This document shows positions 46,960 to 57,968 of a stretch of DNA of 64,000 nucleotides, in pieces. Each line of letters opens with the position of its first letter. Position 1 is the first letter of the stretch. Below the pieces are notes generated by a model. That model did no database searches and was not told where the DNA came from. It saw only the letters and a program-made list of their open reading frames with translations. The stretch comes from Dinochytrium kinnereticum. Lineage: Eukaryota; Chytridiomycota; Chytridiomycetes; Chytridiales; Chytridiaceae. The translations under genes were made by a program, and so were the position numbers. The stretch covers positions 8,552 through 72,551 of the forward strand of contig JADGJT010000042.1 in the NCBI GenBank assembly GCA_027604005.1. Reading direction: 5' to 3'.

Positions 46960-47571
46960 GTATTGGATCAGCCTTCATTCTGTTTCCTTTCTTTGGGGTG
47001 CAGGTGCTTGCTGTTGGCTTTTTCACCTGCCCTTATGTTGTTGGGTGACTTGTTTATTCCATTTCCACTTCAACTGGTTTCTGTGAAACGTGTGGATCTT
47101 CATGGCTGATCGTGAGGGCTAGCCTTCTGATCGTTTTCATTCTTCTCTTCTTTTTCTTTAATTGCTTGTGTGGTCTTGTATTTTTCTTCCCCGTCGCCCC
47201 TCTGTCATTGGAGGGTTTCCTCCTCTTTCTTTTTTGTTTTTTTATCTTTTATAAACACCCATATCCTTTCTTCACTTCCCCCTTGGAACCTTTTCTTCGC
47301 TGGCTGGGTTTCTTCTTTTTCGCCTTGTTTTAGTTTTGATAGAAATTCACACTCTTTTTGTTCTTTTTTTTTGATTGTAATCTGGTGTATGTGGTGCGTG
47401 TGTGCATTTGAATATATCCTTATGGTAAATATTGCTTTTATTTTCTTTGGAAGGGGGGTTGTTTTCCGTTTGTGTTGGATTTAGCGGTCCGCTGTTCTTC
47501 TCACAAGTAACACAACACGTCCTCGTTTCAAAGAAGCATTCTCTTGTCATCACATTCGTTTCGTTCATCTG
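46960..47571. other. Convergent intergenic region
   Basis: About 610 bases between the 3' ends of the flippase (+) and the Cys-module gene (-). It is T-rich on the + strand with ATATCC and AATATT stretches, consistent with overlapping 3' UTRs. No gene seen. Confidence 0.55.
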
Positions 47572-50540
47572 TCAGTGCATCCTTTCCACACGTTGTACTT
47601 GCCCTCCCTTGCGGTTGCAGATTCTTCCCAAAAAAGTAATCAACTTGTTCTTTCTTGACACGAAACGGTCTTTGGTCTGCGCGCCAGCTGACTCTTGATT
47701 GACTTCTTGCTGAAGCGTGCCAACGCTTGGGGTAGAGCGACAGAGGTCCTCACCGCATGCCTTTGAGGTGGTAGGCTGGGTTTTAGTGCAGCTTCCGCGT
47801 TCCTTGAGCTGCAAGAACGAGAGGTTAGACAAAAGCCAATGACTTACTGACATATCAAACAAACCTTTGAAAAGATCTTTAGAAGGGATGCCCGAAGCTT
47901 GTTTTTCAAAGTTGGGCGGAGGTCAAACTTTGCCTCGACCTTCTCACATGCGGGAGGCTGGGCCACTGGGCTGTTGGGCACATTGTTGGACGCATTGTCA
48001 CTTTCCACGTTCTCCAAGGTTGATTCGGAACTGACGACGGCTGCCACGAGACTTCCGACACCCGCCGTCCTCATCGAAGGAACCAAACACGCCATGCTTC
48101 CAAACTTGGAAGAGGCCTGGGCCAAAAATCTCGTGAGTTCTGCCATGGTGTTGTGGTGGGCCTTTGTCGTCGCAATTCGTTTTTGGATAAAGTCTAGACG
48201 CATCTCTTCGTATGAGGTTTGGTTGAACTCTGTTGAGGGTCTGCTGCATTCTGAGTAAACTCGATCAGGGTGGTTGGTTGAGGAAAATGTCACGTTGAAG
48301 GTGGTTGTGGGATGGCTGCGGCAGTATAGGTCGTCTCGGAGGCAGTATTGGCAGATGAGGGGGATCTCGCGTATTGAAATTGTTGGGTCGAATCGAATCT
48401 TTGAGTTTTATGAGTGAGTTAATCTTAGCAAAATGATGTTAATGATTCCACGAACCTTTTTCATAGGGGACATGGCAGATTCTATTTTGCGTGAAAAGGT
48501 TAGGGGAAGAAAATGTTGGAAAGAGACCAAAGGAAAGGCTATCGAAGAATAAACACTTACTTCTGTGCTTGTTGGTTACGGTATCTTTCATAGCCAAAGT
48601 TATGGGAGTAGATTTGGTTTCATTATCTTTTCAAACTCTTTAGTACAAGACAAAAATCACGTCTCCACCGAGATGGTCAGAGAAAATCAAGAGGATTCAT
48701 GTAGAACTTACCGCTGATGGCAAGGTCATTCACCTTTTCACTACACAGAGCAATATCTTGCATGATCAAGACAGATCCGTTCCTTTTAAATACAGCGTTC
48801 GTATGAGCCTTATATCTAGCCTTAACCTCGGCTATCTTCTTCGCCCAAGCCAATAGTTTCCCCATAATGTTGGCATGCGCATCGTTGTCCTTCAGCTTCT
48901 CCGCGTCGACCTCCCCATCAAATGTATTGAAAGACTGTACCTCTGGCCTCTTGCAAATTCTTCGGGATGAGTCTTCAGTTAAAAAGTCACTCCAGCGAGG
49001 AATGAGGTTTCGACGGCAAAAGCTCTCATCGTGAAGGCAGTATGGGCAGTAGGAAATCTGCTCTCTCGTCATCGAGGGCTTTAATATAAGCTAGAAACAC
49101 AAAGGTTATAACTTTTTTTTAACAAGATGGCAAACCACCTTGAAAAATTCGATCATGATTCCAATAGGCGTATGCATTTTGTTTAATTGCGCGGCACGGC
49201 GTTTGTTGGGAATAGATCGAAGTAAGGGTTTTGATGGGAATTCTTTGAGAAACATAGTACATATGTATATTAGGACTTTCACCCTCGGAAGAAACAAAAA
49301 CATACTCATTACGGCTGGCCCTTCAACCTTCCGGTAAGGCATTATAACTCCGTGTTTAATGATATTTGATGCCGTAGGATCCCGAGCTTCCCGTCCCAAT
49401 CTCTCTCTCCAATAATTTTCGAGTCCCATGACTAGTGCTCGCCTTGCCGCCGATACCGCAAGCTCTTTTCTCCAAATGAGTTTTCGAGCCTGCACCAGAG
49501 ACTTCCTCTCAAACTCCGATGGCGGCCTATTGCACTCCATGCAGACCCGACGAGGGATTCCGCTCATGCTAAAGGTAATGCTGTACGTTGCGATGGGATT
49601 GAACCGACAAAATGCTTCGTCTCTTAAGCAGAAGTGACAGTACCGATCAAACTCGTATGATTCGATGATATCGTTGAATTTGACCTTTCTCGCTCGCTGT
49701 AATGCAGCAATAGATGAAGTAGAATCAGGCTGAGTTTTTTCCCCGGTTTTATACCCTTTCTATTGTAACTGGACGCAAACGGCTATTTTCAAAAAGTGCA
49801 CGCAGTCGGTTCTCGTTGCCTCGGAGTCTTGGCCGTATGGAACGGGATAACTCTGAAGAAATGCATTAAAGAGGCTGAATACAAATCTCTAATCTCTATG
49901 CCGAAAACTCACTTCCCCTGTACGGGTTTTCAATCTTCACGTATGTAAGGTCAAAGTCCATCGACATTTCGTTCACGACCCGTCTAGCAAGAACTCTTAC
50001 AAGCTCCCTGACGGCCTGAGCTCGAAGCCTATTAATTTCGATGGCCTCTTTGTTTCTCTCTTCATTGGTTTTGAATACTCGACACACCCCAGAACTTGAT
50101 GGACATGTCTCAAATAAGATCAGGCCCGTCTTGGTCGTAATATTAATATGTTTGACACTGTTCATCTGGCAAAGAGCTTTGTCTCTGAGACATTTCAGGC
50201 AGTAGGCGTCGAATTCACGAACTTGTATATCATCGCTGAGTCGGATAGTAATTGGACTTCTTGCTCTCTGTTGAAACGAAAGTTAAAGGTACTTTGGATT
50301 TTTGCCATTAACCAACACTGTCAATCCAGGATATCATCTTTTGCGCTTTCGTCTCCATCTTCTTATTTTCGAGAACGGCTTTTGTTCTTGCCATTTCCAC
50401 TATTTGCTGGGTTTTCTCGGACCGTTCTAACAGCTACCATCAGGACTTTATCCGCGTCGAGCACGTCAAAAGCAAAAACAATGACTATATTTACAGTACT
50501 CACCACGAAGTGGCCGACGTGGGGGTTGACGCATAGGCAT
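47572..50540 (-). CDS. Novel-looking protein with four diverged cysteine modules
   Basis: Eleven minus-strand exons close in frame: 50540-50504, 50426-50317, 50267-49913, 49852-49755, 49696-49306, 49242-49139, 49090-48712, 48626-48561, 48481-48456, 48398-47865, 47808-47572, giving 778 residues. Four modules start at about residues 71, 219, 379 and 537, so the period is 148-160. Their cores read YCLKCLRDKALC, YCHFCLRDEAFC, YCPYCLHDESFC and ICQYCLRDDLYC, i.e. C-x2-C-L-[RH]-D-x3-C. In modules 2 and 4 exactly 21 residues separate this from RVCMECNRP or RVYSECSRP, in module 3 about 20 from RICKRP. A charged helix-rich segment follows each core. The layout suggests a small zinc-binding fold repeated by duplication. 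I recognise no known family. No signal peptide or membrane helix. The start ATG 50540 is uncertain. The tail is basic. Confidence 0.72.
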
Positions 50541-51492
50541 TCTGGGCTCTGTCTCTGGTGTTCAGACAGGATGTTCAAATATAAAAGGATGAGTTATGAT
50601 GTGACCACGTTGATGTGGGAATGAATGGTGGTGGGTTCTTGATATCTCAGAAGGTCGGTCGTGGGGAAGGAGCGTCAAGTTCTTTGCGGCCAAAATGCTT
50701 GCAGATGAAGCAAATGAATGAAGGGTCGGGTGGCCCTTGATGGAGTAGGTTGTGAGGGTGAGATGGGATGATGAAAAGGTTCTTCAAGTGCTGTGGGCCA
50801 CTGTCAACCCCATCCAAAAAGCCAGTAATAGGTCTGTTTTGCCAACTAGAAGTCCACCCGATAACTGGCTGGAAGGATCGCCGTCTGAAGTTGAGATTGC
50901 CATTTCTGTAGATATTGAACAATGGGCATGCGCAAAGCACATGCTAGGACGCAACTGATGCTGCCATAAGGCTCGGGACAGGGAAGAACAGCGGAGGGAA
51001 GGCTCTGAAGTGAGAAGGCTTATCAGCTATTGATGAAAATGGCTCATTTGGCCGTGAGGACGGCCATGCATTACGATGCCCACGCTACAGGAAGACGGCA
51101 ATTCTATTTCCATCTTCGAGAAACAGAAGATCGTAATAATGTCGCTGAAGCAGGGAGCCAGCTGAGAAAGAGGGGGAACATCGGAGTTTTAAAATAGATA
51201 GTATGTTGCAAAGCCTCATTCAAGTCAATTTCGAAGGATTCTTTTTTTGCAGCATTGGGTCATAATGCCCTTCGTTGAAATTAAAGTACTCAACATCCCC
51301 GTCCAAAGAAAAGACATAAGACCACTACTGCACAAGCAGCACAGAAGGAATAAGCTGCAGCAATGAAATAGTCTATTGAGGCTCATTATCACTATGCCTA
51401 AAATAAAAAGGAGGCCGAAAACAACGCAAGAGGTCACCACTACATGTTCGATGCTTTATGGCTGTGAAAATTCCAGAGTCTTGAAATTTGGA
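50541..51492. other. Intergenic with possible degenerate fifth module
   Basis: About 950 bases between two minus-strand genes. On the minus strand, 50647-50940 is open and contains a CFICKHFGRKE string reminiscent of the C-x2-C core of the downstream gene, but it ends in a stop and lacks the LRD signature. Otherwise nothing recognisable. Confidence 0.4.
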
Positions 51493-53392
51493 TCAACTTG
51501 GCTGATGCGAGACAGAGCCGTCCTGCTTTGCCAAATCAGGTCTTACACCGACACCGCGGCTTAAATGGAATATTAGTAGCGTCCTAGACAAAAGCGGCGA
51601 AGCCAGAAAACGGAAGAAGAACTCACGTATTCCGAGAACCATGCGAAGGTCCCCTCGGCCGACCCGTCCGAGACCCTGCAGCAACAAATGCAGCATGCTC
51701 CTTATCCTTATCCCACTCGCGACCCGCCATAGCCTTTGCCTTTCGAGCAGCGTTTTCCTCTCGTTCCCTCCTTTAAACTATGATGAGAAACTGAAAGAAA
51801 GATGTAAAGAGATTGTGAGCTTACGTTAAGGCATTTAAAGCAGCCTGCGCCTCCATATCCTTCTCACGCTTCGCCGACAGTTCTTCTCGCTTCCTTCTGC
51901 GCTCTTCCTCCTCGCGGCGTTTAATCTCCTTCTGCGCCTCTTCAAACGCACGAGCATCTGCGGCCGCAGCCTAGTTGAGAGAAAAAATGTGTGTTTAACT
52001 GACTGATATTAAAGCCTAAATAAAGAACTTTGGCAAATGCCGTTTTCCAATGACTCTACCTCTTTCTTTTTCATCAACTCCGCATTCTTAAGTCTCATTT
52101 CTTCCATCTTTCTGTCAAGTTCCTCAGGAGAAAGTTTCTATAGAAAAGGAGGTAAATGGTTTGATAAGATAAACTAAAAATACCTTCTTATCCAAGCCCC
52201 CAGATGCCACTCGATTGGGATTCACATAAGCCTGAAGGACTGGCTTCTTCGCGGGAACAGCCTCCTCCTTACTCTCAGGAGCCTTACCATCCTTACTTCG
52301 ATCACCCTCAAAAGTGGGTTTTGGCCTGTCGTTATGTCGCTTTCCACTCGGATTTCTCTGAAGTCCAGAGCCTTGTTTATTTATTTGTGTCGATGGTGAG
52401 GTGGTCGATGTAGGTTTTGAGGATGGCTTGTTAGCCTCGTTAAGGCTTTTACGCCTTGATTGATGAGGTTGCTTATTTGGCTTTTTTGTCTCAGCGGGAA
52501 GATTTGCGGCGATAGTAACAGCGGATACTTCCTCCTTTTCGTCTTCCGGCTCAGTAGGTTCAGGAGACCCTTCAGTCAGATCCTCCAAGCTAATACTTTC
52601 TTCTACGACCTTTCATTAGCAGAACAAATAAGTTAATAAACACCGACGAGAGCCATGCAGAAATAGAAAAGGGGGGTAATCATGAAGATTCAAGCGCACC
52701 TCTGCACCATCTCCAACATCCACGGCGTGCAAATCATCGAATGAAACTTCCTCAACCTCAACATCCAGCATCAACTCGATCGAGGAGGGATCCTGCTCGG
52801 AGGCAGCTTCCACAGCGTTTGATGCAACATCACCGTCGTCCGACATTGGTCTATCCATGCCTTCCGAAGCAGGCACCCCAGGCTGTATCTTGGCATCACC
52901 CATTTGTTGAGCACCCTCGGGTCCAGCGGCTATCGTGCTCGTAACCACTTCCTGGACCTTCTCAATGGCCACTTGAGCTTCGGGAGATCCTGATTGCTGT
53001 TCAGTCACTTCAGTGGAGGCGGGCTCAGCGGATGCGTCATCAACGGTCTCTATGGCTGAATCTGCGACAGGCAAATCTTCTGGATTGGTCGAAGCAAGCA
53101 GATCGAGAGAAACCGCCTGCTCCTCCACAACAATCTCATCCTCTGCCTCCATCAGGTAAGCAGTAGAATCAGCCTCGCGAGCCTGCTGAGCATCGACGGT
53201 AGCGGCTGACTGCGCCAGATCCTTCTCGGCAGCAAGAGGCACGGGCGGTTCAACTGGAGCAGCGGAGGAAACAGCGGATGCATCGGCAGCATGGGGCGCC
53301 ACCACAGCAGCCGCAGACTCCAGAGCCTTCACGTCCAAGGCCGTCAGTGTCGCAGCAATGGGGGTGGTGGATTGGTCTGCAGAGGCCGTCAT
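51493..53392 (-). CDS. Coiled-coil protein with GREWD motif, unknown
   Basis: Six minus-strand exons close in frame: 53392-52700, 52609-52184, 52137-52060, 51970-51825, 51770-51627, 51559-51493, giving 517 residues. The first 230 residues are acidic and Ala/Val/Glu-rich, with many short D/E patches. Next is a basic Ser/Thr/Pro/Lys segment (residues about 260-370). From about 374 a charged helix reads KLSPEELDRKMEEMRLKNAEL, followed by RREEEERRRKREEL and REREENAARKAKAMAGREWDKDK. I recall that an EELDxKMxxMRLKN helix followed by ERNAARK..GREWD recurs in uncharacterised fungal proteins, so this C-terminal part is probably conserved. It ends in Gly/Arg/Ser-rich sequence (SRTGRPRGPSHGSR), suggestive of RNA contact. 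No targeting signal. Role unknown. Confidence 0.75.
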
Positions 53393-53825
53393 GGTGTTCG
53401 TTTGTGCTGTCTCTAATAAAAAAAGAGGTGGTGACACAGCTCAAGCACCAGGGCATCCTTCGCCACCACCAGCGACAGCACGTCGCGGAGGGCGTCACCG
53501 AAGAATGCGGCAGCTGCAACACATTCCAAAGGCAGCTAGCTGCTGAGCGACACGCTCGTTCACAGCCGCATGAGCCATCTCATGGTGTGTGCGGGATGCC
53601 AGCAAGCCGCGTGTGCGTCGGTCATCCACCTCCAATGCGCATCTTGGCCAACGCATGGACGCGCAAGTTCTCTCCTATCTCCAGCTGCCTGCATCGCCGC
53701 AGCGCAAGATTCATGGCGATGACCTCCAACACTTCCCTTCTGAATGGAGTAAGTAACTACTACATGAAAAATTGTGGAGAGAAAGCCAACTGGAAAATCA
53801 AAACAAAGACTCCCTCCCATCCATC
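53393..53825. other. Divergent promoter region
   Basis: About 430 bases between the starts of the coiled-coil gene (-) and the BAR-domain gene (+). GC-richer than other spacers, with no clear TATA element. Small open frames cross it on both strands but show no coding features. Confidence 0.5.
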
Positions 53826-55242
53826 ATGAGCACGCCAACCGCCGACCCATTCGCAGAGCCCGAGTCGCCTGTGACGGGATCGAGGCCCTCAACTACCTCG
53901 GCTCAGATCTCTGGCGTTCTGTCCGGCATTGCCTCAAGGATCAGACCTCTCGGGACAACCGCCGCAAAAGGCTTTTCCCAAGTCAGTCAGGTACGGGCCC
54001 ATGCTATCAGTCTTTGCTTGCGTGGTCCCGCTAATTCACCTTGTCTGCCTATCCCACTAGTACGCGAGAGAAAGAATTGGCGGAGCGACGGACGTCACGG
54101 AGCTGCCCGCAAAGTTCAAGGAGCTGGAGGAGGTCAGATACCAATGATGTGCTGTACATGCCCTGATTTCTTGCTCTTCAAACGATAGAAAGTAGACAAG
54201 ATCAAAGTCTTGCATGAAGCTCTTGTCAAGATATCCCATAACTACACAAAGGCCCACTACGACTATGACCCTTTGCTCTCGGAGACTGCGCTGGATTTCG
54301 CCACCACTGTTAGAGGGAAGGTGGTCTCACTCGCAGGAGCTCCTGCATCTGCGCCAAGGGAAGAGATCCCACGATCTCTGAGCCATGCTTTGGCCAAGGC
54401 TGCGTATGTGGGAGGCAATGCACTTGCACCTGAAGAGCCTCTCAGTAAGGATATCTTCCAGTTTGTTGTTTTTACTTGGCCGTTTCTCACTGGATTTTTC
54501 TCATCACTCTGCAGCTTTGGCTTTGAACAAGTTTGCTGGAGCTCACGAGAGGGTTGGAAATGCTCGTCTGAATTTGGTAAGCAATGCAGTTGGCTATTCT
54601 CCTTGAGACATTTGTATTCTTTATTCAACTTTTTTTTTACTCTTCTTCATCAACAGGATGCCGACGCGACCATGAAATTCCATCAGCCCATGCTCGCCAC
54701 TTTGAACCAGCAAATTGCTCATGCGATGGTGAGTGAGGCTTTGTGTTTATAATGTAGTTATCTGACTGCGCCCTACAAATACTAGAAAGCACGCCGTAGA
54801 GTTCAAGCGGCGAGGCTGACGTATGATGCTGCTCGTGCGAAGTTGAAGGCGGCAAAGCCTGAACGCGAGGAGGCGGCCCGTACTGAAATGGAGGCGATGG
54901 AGGACGAGTTTGTCGCGGTCGTCGATGACGCTATGGGGAAGATGACTCTTGTGGTTGAGAATGGCGGTGGCACTGCTCTCAAGAGTCTTTCTGAGCTTGT
55001 GCATGCCCAGCTGCTTTATTTTAAGGTGGACAGTTCTCATATTCCTTCCCCAGAAACTAACATACATATGTTTATCTCTTTAATTTTTTCTCTCTTTAGA
55101 CCTCCTATGAGATTCTAGCTGAGCTCGCCCCAGAGATAGACGAGCTTCAGGTTGGAGCATGATTTACAGCACGCACGTTGCTTACCTTGCTGCCGTTAAC
55201 TAGGTGACCAACGAGGCCCTGCTTCGCCACCCCTCCTCTTGA
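53826..55242 (+). CDS. BAR-domain protein (Gvp36-like)
   Basis: Eight exons close in frame: 53826-53990, 54061-54132, 54189-54444, 54515-54576, 54657-54728, 54786-55025, 55100-55150, 55204-55242, giving 318 residues. After a Pro/Ser/Thr-rich start come the amphipathic GFSQVSQYARERIGGATDVTELPAKFKELEEKVD segment (split over exons 1-3), which matches fungal Gvp36-type BAR proteins. Long helices follow: KIKVLHEALVKISHNY, LALNKFAGAHERVGNARLNLDADATMKFHQPMLATLN, and the charged KARRRVQAARLTYDAARAKLK helix, ending in LLYFKTSYEILAELAPEIDEL. The fold bends membranes and binds curved Golgi or endosomal surfaces; in yeast it aids endocytosis and vacuole integrity. Every intron is 52-80 nt, with one intron per helix boundary. 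P450 gene begins 175 bases downstream on the same strand. Confidence 0.87.
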
Positions 55243-55416
55243 TTGATGCCGTGAATGGCCAACCTCGCTGTACTTTTTTATCTTTATCATATAAAGCTGG
55301 CTCATATTGCCCGTTGCTGCTGCTTTGGCGTCTTCCTGCTGCTTCGGTTGGCGGAGCCGACAAGCCCCACATACAAAGTTGATTTTTTGCTCAAAAAACC
55401 ATCGCATCCAGAAAAA

Positions 55417-57446
55417 ATGTGGTTGCTGAACGCTGCTGAGGAATGGCTTGAGAAGGCGCGTTTGCTTCTCGTCAAGCTCACTGAGAGCGAAGGAGGCAAC
55501 GTAAAGCTGGCCATCACTGCTGCTGCCGTCATTTTGGGTGCTGGTGCAGTCCTGGCTGTCTCGAAGAGCGGGAAGAAGACTGCTCGACCTCCTGTGGTAA
55601 GTCACCTCACCCAAGCGGCCCCCCGTGCGGCGTTTGCATGTTTCTTGTGTTAACTCAGTTCTTAACCTTGAAACATAGGTCCCTTCCTATCCGATAATTG
55701 GAAATCCTGCATTCTTCTCCAAGCGATACCAGTTCTTGAAGGAATGCAGGGAGCGATATGGGAACTTCTTTGAGTTCCGGCTTGGAGGCTACCGTGTTTT
55801 CCATGTTGCAGGTGTGCCACTCCGTCAGGTACGATGGCTGCATGCGTAAGAGGATTAGTTTTTGACTGAGGCTGCCAGTTCTTTTTTAGCACTGATACCA
55901 CCAAGCTCAGCATGAGCGAGGGTTACAAGGCTCTTCATGTAAGATACGACCCAAGCTTGCCATTCTCCAACTAATTTACTATTCACAGGGCTCTATCCCA
56001 GATGTGAGGTCAATCATGGCCAAGACCGAAGAGGGTGCTGGGCCTGAGATGAAGATGAGTTTATTCCAGCGTCGAATTGGAATGCTTCTTCGTAATGAGC
56101 GAATGAATGACAGTAAGGCATTTACTGACCACGCGTCTGATCTTATCTAACTTCTTGATAATGACCACATCTGATATTTTCTTTCTTTTTATTTATAGAC
56201 TTGCCTCAATTAATAAAGGATATGCGAGACTGCATGCTTAAGTGGGGAACAGAGGGAGAAATGGATCCGTTCCGAAACTTCTTCAAGGTTAGAAAAGCAT
56301 TGTCTTAACCATCATGCTGACAGTTCACCTTAATTTAGCTTGTTTTCCAATTAACTGTCAGAATGTTGGGCCCAACCGAGATTGCATCGTCGGAAGAGCT
56401 CCAAACAAAGCTGGAGAACCTCTACCTTACTATTGAATACTCAGCTGGTGTTGTGAGCAATTTCCTTCCTTGGATACCCTCAAAAAAGCGCGATCAGCGT
56501 GATATTGCCAACAAGGATCTTTTCATTTTCCTCTCTGGAATTCTTGACGATCGCATCAATGAACGTGCGTCGGGAGTGTTCCGCGAAAAGAAGGATGCGG
56601 TCGACTCCTTGTTGGACGCTGGTGACAGCAAATACGACATCATCTCATTCGTAGTTGGCTCGCTTTTCGCCGGTTAGTGTGGGCCTTAAACTAAGCGCTA
56701 TTCCGTATTGCTGACATATCGGTCGCTCACAGGGTACTTGAATACTGGAATGGCTTCTGCGTGGCTCGTTGTGTTCCTCCTTAACCAGCCAGACTGGACA
56801 GCTCGCATTTTGGCCGAATTGGAGACTGCCTGTGTCCATCATGCCGCCGCCGTCAACAAGCCGGCCTACATCCAACCAGGCGTTCCCGATCTCAGTGTAC
56901 TCCCGCTTTCAGCGTTTGAGAAGGAAATGCCCTCGCTGAACGCCTGCATCTCTGAAACCCTTCGAATGATCACGTCTGGAGGAACAATGCTCCGACGCGT
57001 CGTCAAGCCTGGTATTATTGTTGAAGGATTTGAGCTGCCCCCCGGATCCATTTTGAGCTACGCCAGTGGTGAGGATGTTTTGCCGTTTGCTAATGTCTCA
57101 TTATCTAACCAACTTCTGTTTAGCTGACACACACCTTAACGAGAACTATTACAAGGACCCAGAGACTTTTGATCCTTCACGTTTCGAAAACAAAAACGAT
57201 GAGCCTCTGCTTAGCTCCAAGGATATGTACGAGTTCCTTGGGTGGGGTGCGGGTCGTCACCCTTGCCTTGGCATGAATTTCGCTAAGATTGAGCTGAAAA
57301 TCATCGTGTGCCTTGCTTTGACTCAGTACAGTTTCAAGCTCATGTCCACCGACAAGACGCCGCAGATTAACCGTAATGATTTCATCCGCGCTGTTCCGCT
57401 TCATCCCGTTAAGCTTAAGTTTATGACGAGGGTCACGTCGGCTTGA
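55417..57446 (+). CDS. Cytochrome P450, group IV (CYP51-related)
   Basis: Eight exons close in frame: 55417-55596, 55679-55828, 55879-55938, 55989-56112, 56199-56287, 56339-56672, 56733-57068, 57124-57446, giving 531 residues. An N-terminal anchor (VKLAITAAAVILGAGAVLAVS, about residues 29-50) is followed by a Pro-containing hinge and VPSYPIIGNPAFF. Helix I reads SLFAGYLNTGMASAW: the Thr is kept but the usual acidic partner is Asn. The ExxR motif is ISETLRM, the PERF-like region PETFDPSRFEN, and the heme loop FLGWGAGRHPCLGMNFAKIE with the ligand Cys near residue 471. The overall pattern (FRLGGYRVFHVAGVP, LFAG.LNT, GWGAGRHPCLG) resembles CYP51-related fungal P450s of group IV rather than true sterol 14-demethylase, so I do not assign CYP51. 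Expected at the ER membrane with a separate reductase; substrate unknown. Confidence 0.9.
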
Positions 57447-57504
57447 AGGGCGCGACATAGTTTAAAAGAACTTTTTTTTTAATTATTATTGTGCTATTGA
57501 TCAA

Positions 57505-57884
57505 TCACACTTTTTTTTCATTCTTCCATTTTAAACCATTCATGTCCGTGCCGCCACATGTCCAAATCCTGGAGTGTGGGCGAGAACCGGCAAGCACGCT
57601 CTGATAGGCGGTTGCGATCGATACCTTTGTCCAGCCGTGAAGTGAAGCAAAATCGTAGGTTGCAAAGACGGTGTCAGTTGAGGCCTGCATCGCGGAATCA
57701 AAAAGAAAGAGATTGAGCATTGGGTGTCGCTTGAATAGCGTAAAGATACTTTGACGGGATTAGTGACGGGCTCAACCTGAGTTTGGAGTCGCCATAAAGA
57801 GCAGGTATATGAATATGCCATGAAGACTGTGACAAGTTTAATCATAACACCATCCCAATCTATGACGGCTTTCACCAACGCCAT
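57505..57884 (-). CDS. Possible small two-exon protein, unsupported
   Basis: Two minus-strand pieces, 57884-57777 and 57684-57505, join through a GT..AG 92-nt intron in frame to give 95 residues with a hydrophobic start (VMIKLVTVFMAYSYT) and a tail with one Cys. The start lies 85 bases from the divergent kinase gene. I see no family resemblance, so this could be chance. The rest of 57447-57968 shows only T-rich 3' flank. Confidence 0.25.
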
Positions 57885-57968
57885 GACCACACACTCCCTT
57901 CACCGCATCCTCCTGAATGGTTTCAGTAGACGGTCACGGCCGCCATAAGGAAAGAAAGGCTCGAAAAC

